NCBI GenBank assembly: GCA_946406115.1
Contig: OX291550.1
Coordinates: 24,404,722-24,468,721 of the forward strand
Length of the DNA stretch: 64,000 bases
Reading direction: 5' to 3'
From: Apoda limacodes
Lineage: Eukaryota > Arthropoda > Insecta > Lepidoptera > Limacodidae
Under the pieces are notes generated by a model, which worked only from the letters and a program-made list of their open reading frames with translations, made no database searches and was not told where the DNA came from. A program made the translations under genes and the position numbers. Below, piece by piece: positions 1 through 8,900 of this stretch (position 1 is the stretch's first letter; every line of letters begins with the position of its first letter).

Positions 1-224
1 GATTTAGTTTTGTTCTGTGCTATTTTAAAAGTAGATAGTGCCGTAAATAGCAATATAATGTCATAATGTTGCGTAAAACATTATGACTTAAAGTGGATTT
101 TGTTTTTGTTAATAATGTTCTTTGAATATGGTTATCGATTTCGATGGTAATCAATTTTAATTATATAAAAAAGAAATGAATGAATCTAAATCTATACTTA
201 CATTATACTTTATTTATCATTTGC

Positions 225-525
225 AGATAAGGAGTAAGTGAATCATGTCTAATAGGTAAGTCGATTGAAACTAAGAATCCCGCGAAAGAGAATAAAGACG
301 ACGGCGATGGCGATATCAGACAACTTGGAAAAGGTCTGTGGCGTTATTTCAAGAAAAATGACAAAGGTGGCAAATTCCTTTGTGTTCAAGTTTCAACTTT
401 AACACGATGAAACTTATGCAGATGACGTCTTCGAAAATACACCTATGACTGGAACGCGTTTTGAGCATCAGGATATATTTGCAGTTCACTCAGAAGCAGG
501 CTCGGATATGATACAATAAATGCCA
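225..525 (+). pseudogene. Broken ORF with a possible BED-finger remnant
   Basis: A frame open from about 252 to 408 reads GLWRYFKKNDKGGKFLCVQV, which resembles the start of a BED-type zinc finger (W-x-Y-F, then K..K-x-x-C). The second cysteine of the CxxC pair is replaced by valine. The frame stops at 408-410 and continues in another frame as about 36 residues (ETYADDVFENTPMTGTRFEH..) to a stop near 517. The codon use is more GC-rich than the flanks, so this looks like decayed coding DNA, perhaps from a hAT-type transposon or a host BED protein. The family assignment is weak, and no intact start is visible. Confidence 0.25.
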
Positions 526-819
526 TTTGCTTCTTAAGCGTATTTTCAAAAGTTATCACCATAGGTTGATATCATAGTAACAAATCTAAGAGAAAGTTTT
601 GATTTGATTACTTGTCATTATATGAATAAGACTGAATTAAAAATATATACCTGTTGTTAGGAGTAAGGGCCTATGCCAAACATTTAAAGATGAATCTAAG
701 AAAAGATTACTAATTGCTTATACTTAATTAATAGAAAAGAAATAATTTCAGTTGCTTAACGTACGAAATGTTTAATTAAAATTGATTTCTACACAAAAAT
801 CTGTAGTTTCAATTTGAGT

Positions 820-1151
820 TTATAGCATCATTTCAAAGATATCAATTCCGCGGGATTGAATAAGCTGCGGGATTGGCATCCCTATTTCCGATACTAAAGT
901 AATACTTTTTTCCTTTAAAGGCCTCAAGTCAAATGGATTCGGACTCTCTACTAGCAAACAAATCTTACCCTGTGGCTTGATAGCTTTCATGATTGTTTCC
1001 CAGTACGGCGTTGGATCACAATACACTAAAATATAGTCGACTCCTTTACCGAATCCTTTTGCCTCCAATTGTGGTAATAAGTCCTGTTCATGATTTAACA
1101 CAATATCAGTGCCAAATTTTCTTGTGAACTCTTCTGATTTAGGTTTTATTG
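820..1151 (-). pseudogene. Truncated SERP1785-type zinc-ADH-like oxidoreductase fragment
   Basis: The minus strand reads IKPKSEEFTRKFGTDIVLNH followed by QDLLPQLEAKGFGKGVDYIL and continues to ..DLRPLKEKSITLVSE. It aligns without gaps to the part of the intact oxidoreductase at 4732-5769 that starts after the nucleotide-binding loop, at roughly two-thirds identity. It begins just after an 'acacag' at 1152-1157 that could be a splice acceptor. No N-terminal half (GroES-like domain, GGVGS loop) is visible on this strand in the window. After LVSE the sequence diverges and stops with ..GIDIFEMML, so the last 50 or so residues of the family are missing. The substitutions are conservative and there are no internal stops, so it decayed recently or is still an exon of a split gene. 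Confidence 0.6.
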
Positions 1152-1587
1152 CTGTGTTATGTATGTGTTTTGTGTCTATGAATTTGTATTATGTACGAAT
1201 TATAAGACTTCTTTGTATAAAATGAGTATACCTAAATATCCATACTAATATAAATTGGCTGTCTTTAAAGTGGGATTTGACTATTTTTTTCTGATGCAAC
1301 TTGCGTGAATCACACAAAAATTTAGTATCGACCAAGACCTATATCTACGAACGGAAAGCAGGTGGTAACATGCGAGTAGATAGGTGAGTACCTATTGTAT
1401 CTGTAGATAGCAAAGTGCTATATTAAGGTGAAAAACAAATAATATTAATAAAACTTGATTCATCCCTGTGTTAATATTACAGCAACAACCGGCAAAATGG
1501 GTAACTAACTACTGATGGACGTAGCAATGTGGGCCTAGGCGTAAGTACCTACTACATACGTAGGTAAAGACTACGGCCAAGGCTTAT

Positions 1588-1916
1588 GCGTAAGCGCCGT
1601 AGATTGTTTTTATACAAAATTGATTTGCCCTAATTTTTTCGAAGTTCCGTGAAATTTACTTTGTATTTTGATTATGTTTTTGGTTGTATGAGATTCTGAT
1701 AAGCCATTGTTTTTTTTATAATTTTTGAAGTTGCTCCATTCAAGAAATTCGGGCTCATTCGCAAAAAAGTTATAAAATAATTACTTATTGGAAGCTAAAA
1801 ACGGCGAGCTTTTAAATTTTTGGTCCTTTTTTTAAAATCAAAATTTAAAGTTAAATTTAGGAAACTTATATTTTAGAAAAAATCATTTTGTATGAAATAA
1901 TCTGCGGCGTTTACCC
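1588..1916. mobile_element. MITE with about 38-bp terminal inverted repeats, TTAA at right end (family A, copy 1)
   Basis: The left end (gtaagcgccgtagattgttt, then tatacaaaattgattt) is mirrored at the right end, whose reverse complement reads gggtaaacgccgcagattat then ttcatacaaaatgatttt. The right end abuts TTAA at 1917-1920; the left TTAA is not preserved. A second copy with both TTAA sites lies at 56798-57051. The interior is AT-rich without an ORF, so this is a non-autonomous element. Confidence 0.6.
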
Positions 1917-2298
1917 TTAAATTTATGACACCAGTTTTTTTTGTTTTCTTCCACAGCCACTCGAGGACGTTTTTCTAATGGACTATCATCGTGTCTTGCG
2001 CACTGTTTTCTTGACCTTAATACCTAAATATAGCGACCGATAGAGAGAGCGACGGTTGGTTTAATTCTCAAAGGAGCTACCTACGGTCAAAGTATCCATA
2101 CGTTTCAATGACCTTCTAAGTAGAAAGTTCCTTGCTACGTATAATCGAATGAGAAACTAAAGGCGCCGCCATTGCTAAAGTGGCATTGAGCCGAGGCACA
2201 AAGTTCAAATATTTTTTCTTTTCCATAGTAATTTAGACATACATACATAAAAAGGTTAAATTAGGTACCGAAACTTACCTACTTAAGTCTTTGAAGAG

Positions 2299-2315
2299 CC
2301 CCCCCCCCCCCCCCC
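2299..2315. repeat. Poly-C tract (17 C)
   Basis: Seventeen uninterrupted C residues are followed by AAA and six more C. This is striking in AT-rich DNA and is a likely site of length error in assembly. Confidence 0.9.
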
Positions 2316-2414
2316 AAACCCCCTAATCCAAAAGCTGGCTACGCCCATGATTGGACCAGTATTTTAATTAGTTTGTAAAGCAAACTCTTGTTTCTTTCTC
2401 TTTACGATTTAAAT

Positions 2415-2760
2415 TTAGAATAAAAAGATTTTAAATTGAATTGAAAAAAGTGTGTAATTTTTGACGTGAGGTATAGAATTTACATACATCATTTGTAAAT
2501 TAAAGTGTCTTAAACTTACAGTCATGGCAATTTCATAAAACAATAAATAACATGAAGATAGGCAAACTTTACTAGTTTTGTAAAAATATCCATAGATACT
2601 AATATTATAAATGAGAAAGTGGTTTTGTTTCTTTGCCCTTGATTCCGGTTTAGTTCTGCGAGACAAGGGGTCAGCCTTTCGTCACAACACTGCTTCTGAT
2701 GCACAAAGTAGAAGTTTTTAAAGTAGTAACTATAACTGAATTCCACAGACTATATCTACT
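2415..2760. repeat. Dispersed repeat fragment
   Basis: The stretch contains 'actaatattataaatgagaa' followed by 'gttttgtttctttgccctt', a head seen in many short dispersed repeats of moths. The two overlapping minus-strand frames here (about 75-83 codons) are products of this repeat and resemble no protein. The rest of 1920-3200 shows no gene. Confidence 0.35.
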
Positions 2761-3204
2761 TCTTTACTAAAAAACAGAAGTTTTACACGCTGATAAGCAA
2801 ATTTAACGCTGACTGCAAAAGCTAGATAATCTATAAAAATAATTTTATGAGCCTACAATTTTGTAATAGCAATAATATAAAAAGGCATGATTGCGGATTA
2901 CTGTTTATTAGGAATGGTATCAATATTTGTTGTATAATGCTTATCATTGTGTGAGTGGTGGTAAGGAACCCTTAGTACATGCGCGAGTCGGACTCGCATT
3001 CACAGATGGGACAGTCAGGCACACAGCTAGTTGATATACAAAAACAAAATAGCAAAACCACATCACATGTTATTATTTACCCTAGTTAATAAAGGTTAAA
3101 GGCAGTCCTGTAAAGTTTAAGTGCTCTATGAGTCAGTGGCGTAGTTATTTTGAGGGATCATTCGCTACCAAAATTTCATAATAAAAAAATAAATATTCAC
3201 TTAT

Positions 3205-3960
3205 CATTTCTGATGAGCTATGTGCAGGAATAAAATCAGGTATTGAAGGTGGAATTCATGCTATGACCACTTGTTATAATAAAGAAGATGACAAAGGCCT
3301 CCTTCTAATAGATGCAGCTAATGCCTTTAATACACTGAGTGGTCTAATCGCTCATTGAACCGCCCGAATTTTCTGGCCCCTTTGTGCAAAATTCTTATTT
3401 AACACATACAAAGGTTATGGAGTCATTTGTTTATCGGGCTCTCAAGATTTCATTATCAGCAAAGAAGGAACTACACAAGGTGACCCTTTAGCAATGTTAA
3501 TGTATGCAATTGGGATATTAACTCTAATTTAAATTTGCAAAGACCCTAAAACATATATACAAATTTGGACCAGCGTGCCAAATTTGTATATTGACTCAGC
3601 TTGTTTTGGTAAATTAAATAATACAAATATTGCCTAGAAAATTGGTTGTTCAAGGTCCTAAATACAGATACTACATTATAAAGCTACATTATAGTTAAAA
3701 AAAATTAACTGATGAACAGTAGAGAATTGAGTAAAAATTGTACTCTCACATCGATTTTTAGGTGGCGTCATTGGAAACCAGATAGGAAAAACAGAATACA
3801 GAAAAGAAAAAGTTAGTGAATGGAAAAATTTTATTAAACTTATATCAAAAGCAAGTAAAAAACACCCACAACTTGTACATGCAGTCTTTACAAAATCACT
3901 CCAATGCGAATGGAGATATCTGCTAACTGTAATGAGTGAAACAGAAGAAAAATTTATACT
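3205..3960 (+). pseudogene. Degenerate reverse transcriptase of a retroelement (relic 1)
   Basis: Translation in shifting frames gives the ordered pieces of a reverse transcriptase. These are [20 protein letters not shown] (3214 on), [16 protein letters not shown] (palm motif A region), [17 protein letters not shown] (about 3466-3516, fingers/palm motif B), LVVQGPKYRYY, HLGGVIGNQIGKTEYRKEKV and ..LVHAVFTKSLQCEWRYLL. The order matches a group of RT proteins known mainly as 'uncharacterized' or 'RNA-directed DNA polymerase' entries in cnidarians and arthropods. The FADD catalytic box between QGDPLA and LVVQGP is unrecognisable and there are in-frame stops, so the copy is dead. Exact clade unknown. 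Confidence 0.7.
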
Positions 3961-4731
3961 CTGTCTAGTCAGTAGAGTAAATTTCAGATACTCCTGTGTC
4001 CGAAATCTGCATGTCTCTTATGGAATAATTAATCATAGAATACTAAATTTTTATCGCAAGAAATATGGAATCCAAATAAGGATGTTACCGAAGGATGTCC
4101 CTGGCAGCAAAGGAAGTCATCGAGATTCATGTTGATATTGTATTTCTTCCTGCCGAGTTCAAGAGTAATGTCAGGTTTCACTCATATATTAATTACGTGC
4201 CTAGAGGTATTAATACTAATCAGCATTACGCCCCCACTCGCTAACGGTAAGGTACCGTGAAGCCCGCTGCAATACCTTCACATTAATAAAAACGAATACA
4301 TAATAATATTTGATGCTGCCAAAAGTAGGTTATATAACAGACAACAATTAAAATTAAATTAAAATTACAAGTCCGGTTGTTCGATATGTCAGGACCTCAA
4401 ATTTCGACTTTGATAAGTAAACAATACGTTTAAAATTGGATTGAACTGATGGATGTTTTGGTACTTCTTGTGCATTGTAATTTAAACTTTATGTTGCAGG
4501 TTAACGATTCGCATTGCTTTTATCAAATTGTTTATATGCAAGCTGAATCTATTGACCGCGGTTATCTTATCGTCAGTCAGAAAATATACTTTGTGTCAGT
4601 CGAACCGTGGTCTGGCGTCTTTGTATCGTATTTATTATTTGTTCGTGACATAATTCATGTATCGCTCTATTTTTGTGATATTATTATCTAATACAGTAAA
4701 AACGGGAACAACACCATCATTTGCTCACACC

Positions 4732-5769
4732 ATGGCCAATTATACTATTCCAAAAAAAATGAAAGCAGTTGGACTTTACAAATATTTATCAATCTCCGAT
4801 GTAAACAGCCTCAACGATTTAGAAGTAGATGTACCAAATGTTCGGAAAAGAGACTTGTTAATAGAAGTAAAAGCAATAGCAGTCAATCCTATCGATACCA
4901 AAATCCGAGCCCCAAAACCAGATATCGAAAGTACGCCAAGAGTTTTGGGTTGGGACGGTGCTGGCGTTGTTGTAGCTAAAGGCGACGAAGCAAACATATA
5001 CAAAGTTGGTGATGAAGTCTTTTTTACTGGTGATTTGCGGAGAAACGGTTCCAACGCACAGTTCTTAGCAATTGATGAAATCTTGGTTGGTCCAAAGCCA
5101 AAGGGTTTCACGTTCGAGCAAGCTGCTGCAATGCCTTTAACTACAGTGACTGCGTACGAATCTATATATGACCGGTTACTGTTGTCTGAGAAAGATAAGG
5201 GAAAGTCTTTGTTAATCATTAATAGTGCTGGTGGTGTCGGTTCTGTTGCATCACAGTTAGCCAAGAATTTGGGACTGAAAGTTATTGGTACAGCATCACG
5301 TCCTGAAACTCAATCTTTTACACGTCAGAATGGTGCTGAAATTGTTCTCAATCATACACAAGATCTAATACCACAATTAGAAGCCAATGGATATGGAAAA
5401 GGTGTAGATTTCATTCTAGTTAACTATGATCCGTTTCCCTATTGGGACACTCTAATGAAGGTTATTATGCCTCAGGGCTGGATTTGCCTCATTGTTGACA
5501 GCAGTGGTTTGGTTGACTTGCGGCCATTAAAAGATAAAAGTATCACACTAGTTTCAGAAATGATGTCTACCAGGATAAAATATGATACGGAAGACAAATT
5601 CAGGCATCAAGAAATTTTACAGGAAGTTTCTAAGATGTTTGGAGATGGAAGGTTGAAGTCTACTTTAACTAAAACTATATCACCAATAAATGCAGCTAAT
5701 TTGAGAGAAGCCCACAGACTTTTGGAAGGGAAACATATGGTTGGAAAATTGGTTTTAAGTGGATTTTAG
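4732..5769 (+). CDS. Zinc-type alcohol dehydrogenase-like / NADPH quinone oxidoreductase (SERP1785 type)
   Basis: The 345-residue protein belongs to the medium-chain dehydrogenase/reductase superfamily, quinone-oxidoreductase-like branch; enzymes of this type use NADPH to reduce quinones or enones in the cytosol. The N-terminal GroES-like domain (residues 1-125) carries VNPIDTKIR and PRVLGWDGAGVV. The Rossmann domain follows with the NADPH loop INSAGGVGSVASQLA (about 163-177), TASRPETQSF, and the end LLEGKHMVGKLVLSGF. Zinc-binding cysteines of classical ADH are absent, as in this branch. The ATG at 4732 was chosen because it sits in a strong context (CACCATGG) and the family homology starts there; an upstream in-frame ATG at 4657 adds only unrelated residues. 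There is no intron. AATAAA follows at 5778. The substrate is unknown. The single exon and bacterial-type family make horizontal origin possible. Confidence 0.88.
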   Translation: MANYTIPKKMKAVGLYKYLSISDVNSLNDLEVDVPNVRKRDLLIEVKAIAVNPIDTKIRAPKPDIESTPRVLGWDGAGVVVAKGDEANIYKVGDEVFFTGDLRRNGSNAQFLAIDEILVGPKPKGFTFEQAAAMPLTTVTAYESIYDRLLLSEKDKGKSLLIINSAGGVGSVASQLAKNLGLKVIGTASRPETQSFTRQNGAEIVLNHTQDLIPQLEANGYGKGVDFILVNYDPFPYWDTLMKVIMPQGWICLIVDSSGLVDLRPLKDKSITLVSEMMSTRIKYDTEDKFRHQEILQEVSKMFGDGRLKSTLTKTISPINAANLREAHRLLEGKHMVGKLVLSGF

Positions 5770-5777
5770 CAAAATTA

Positions 5778-5783
5778 AATAAA
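5778..5783 (+). terminator. Poly(A) signal of the oxidoreductase gene
   Basis: A canonical AATAAA lies 9 bp after the stop codon, giving a very short 3' UTR. The opposing NUDCD3 signal is at 5806-5811. Confidence 0.65.
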
Positions 5784-5805
5784 TTCATATATTAGAAAAA
5801 TATTG

Positions 5806-5811
5806 TTTATT
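5806..5811 (-). terminator. Poly(A) signal of NUDCD3
   Basis: On the minus strand AATAAA occurs 13 bases after the NUDCD3 stop codon (5825-5827). Cleavage would normally fall 10-30 bp further, inside or next to the 3' end of the convergent oxidoreductase gene. Confidence 0.65.
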
Positions 5812-5824
5812 GATAAATTGTATT

Positions 5825-5980
5825 TTACTGTTGGTGAAGTATTTTGGGATCGAATTCTTTTCCTTGAAATGGCGAGCCTTTAGCATTCCAGGCTTTCTTT
5901 AAGACTTCCATGTTTCTAAGGTCATCGCTAGTGGGTAACCCCTTCATCTTTTGTTCCTGATTCCACTGCAGCTCTCGCAC
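5825..5980 (-). CDS. NUDCD3: NUDCD3 terminal coding exon 5
   Basis: After 'acatttag' it reads [20 protein letters not shown] and ends ..[13 protein letters not shown] at 5825-5827. The [18 protein letters not shown] stretch corresponds to the conserved NUDCD3 C-terminus. Confidence 0.88.
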   Translation of the reverse strand: MRELQWNQEQKMKGLPTSDDLRNMEVLKKAWNAKGSPFQGKEFDPKILHQQ

Positions 5981-8900
5981 CTAAATGTTATAAAATACTT
6001 ATTAGTGTTTAATACGTTTAGAACAATTCCAACCTTATATTACTTAGCAAGAATTCTATTTTAAAGGAAATTAATAAATTGTCTTTATTCATAAAAATGC
6101 GCTTTTAATTACAGGGCCCTATCTAGGGTAGAAGGCAAACCAGATATTTGCTTAGAGCAGTAAATAAGAGGCTAAGGTTTTCAATATGCATTAAAGGTTC
6201 TTAAACGACTTAGTTCTCAAATGTATATGTTGCGAGTTATTTAGTCAGAGACTTAGGAGTTTTAAACCTTTTTATTACAGAAAGGAGTTTTAAACCTTTT
6301 TATTACAGAAAGGAGTTTTAAACCTTTTTATTACAGAACATTTCATATAATATTTAGGTATTGCTAAACCGATTAGTATATTGTCGTAGGTACATAGAAC
6401 TGACTTAAAAGTTATGACTTAGCGCTATTTTTATTTAGAAAAAAAATACAGGGGGCACGCCACTAAATGCATCGCCTTTTTCCTAGTATTGTTAATGAAA
6501 GTAGATATCATTTATTTATATATTAAAAGATAATTTATTCAAAACTCAATTCTAGAGCCGCCGCGAACTACTTTTTTAAAACCCCTGCCCTAACTAAAAG
6601 CTGGGTGCACCCATATATTCATTCTTAATATTTTTAGGAACAAAAAACAGGTGATCACTGAAAAAGTAGTTTAGGGTCAGCTCATACCGAGACGCGACGC
6701 GGCGCGGCAGTTTTCAGATAGCAACACATTATGGACCTTGTTTACTAGACAAAAAGATACTCATCCCAGCGTCGCGCGACACATCTTGTGGTACTTCGAC
6801 ACGTAACCTCTCACTTTTGTGCTCTCACTATAATTTGTATCTTTTTGTCAAGTAAACAAGGTCCGTAAGGTGAATCCGTATCAGATTTTCCCTATACAAC
6901 CTTCGGTTCACTAAATATCCATAACTATAAACATTTAACAAACATTAATTAAAATGCGTTATTATCATACATTGCTATTAATCATTGCCCCAAAATCATA
7001 TTTGATCATTAAATGGCAGTGAAACATAAAACAACTAAGTTTTTGTTGATTTATACTATTAATAAATTCGATAAAAAGTATGTTTTTTAATAACCAGCTA
7101 ACCCTTCGAACGTTGTTTTCTTTTTTAAAATTTAAATCAACTGCTGCACCATCCTATTGTAAAAGAGTTGTACTTATTCAGAAACCTTTCCCGGCGTGTG
7201 CATGACAACCTACCAAAATTTCATTACAATAGGTTTACTCTTCACTTAACCTTTTTTTTTTCTCAGAAACCTTCCCCAGCGTGTGCATAACAACTTAACA
7301 AAATTTCTTTACAATCGGTTTACCCTTATTGCGCGAGTTCGACTCGCACTTGACCTTTTAATATATATATATATATATATAAACGATAGATAAACGGGCG
7401 TTTTAGGGATGGATGTGTTTTGCTAATATTTGGTAAATAGCGCTTTATCATAATAAAATGTTTTTAGCAGCGAATTGAAGATATTAAGTGTATTGCAGTA
7501 GGTATGAAAAAATACTGTTCGGATACACCTCAATATATTATTGTATTACTATATTGATAAGAGACCAGTACTTAAGATTATATTATAATAATATTCAACA
7601 AAAAGCAATATCATGTTGTAGAATTGTGCAAGTAATAATGGATAAACAAAGCCAAAGTGCGTAGCGATGACAAAACGTTTTTCGGCTGAAAGTAGGTATA
7701 TACCGTAGGACTATAGCCTAGACTGCCTTAGCGGTTCGATACACCGTTTTGCCCTGAGTCTGGCTGTTTTCTACGTTTGTATATATTGTATTTACAAAAA
7801 AAGATTTTTATATCAATTGTCTGGTACCCAAAGTACAAACCTAGCTTAGTTTAGGACTAGATGGCGCTGTGTAATTAGTCCAAAAATATTTTTATTAAAT
7901 TGATGAAATATTGTTTGAGTGTAATACCTTTGCAATATGATCGTCTGGCAATTCATTAAGTGGTCGTGAGCAGTCAATTTTTGACAAATCAATGGGCTCT
8001 TCACCATTTAGAAATCTATTCCACCAACGTTCTTGAACTTTTTCTGTGAAAAGACATCATTGTTCTTCATCATCAAGTGCAAATTAAAATCGACTTAAGC
8101 TTCTATAACAAATATGTACCTAAGTGACAGTTAAAATGTAAAGACAAACAGTCACATAAAAATACAACTAAACAGGTGAATTTTTCTAGTGGGTGTGCAT
8201 GGCCTAGTTTCAAACTATGAAGAATAGCAAAAAGTACTCAAAGAAGTCTCCAGCCCGATTTTGATGAAAACTAAAACTGCATCATTGGATTTTTGAAAAA
8301 TCAATAATCATAGCCAGGAATTGAACCCGTTGAGTTTTGAAAACAAAAAAAAAACATTCTGTATTATTACATCATTCGATAGTGTCGCTGATAAGAAACG
8401 AATTCTGGGAAGTAATGACATACGGGAAACTTAAGGAAAGTGTTTAACAATAAAGGGATAAGTGGTAATTAATGAATTTTGCTTGGGGCTCCACCCGCCC
8501 TAAATTTGGTTATCAGCGTGGCATTCTTACGTCAACTCCTTAATTATACTAATAATGTTTGCAAGTTCGGTTATAGTTTATTAGTTGTATTTAGGGTTCC
8601 AAACGCCAAAACAGACCCTTGTAGTGTCGTCATGACAGTCAGTCCCTATGTCATAGCGTTATGAATTCTTAGCATTTATTTTAATGATATTTTACATATG
8701 AAGAAAAAATATTTTTTTAGGTGTAGCTCTCCATACATTGAACTGAGTTCCGTGTTGTTGGGTTGGGATTGTTGGATACATAGGGTCTAAAAGCATTACC
8801 TCTCTCTATGGCAAGTGAAATGCTCTACATGAGGTCTTTTCGCTGAGGCTGCTTCTGCTGCGGCTGACCCAGCAGTCTTGATGGTATTGTTTAAACAGGA

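Noticed and set aside
4449..4691. 80-codon frame just upstream of the oxidoreductase
   Set aside because: It overlaps in another frame, is rich in V, F and Y, and matches nothing. It is probably 5' flanking DNA.
4776..5264. 162-codon open frame on the minus strand
   Set aside because: It lies entirely antisense to the oxidoreductase CDS and is explained by its codon pattern.
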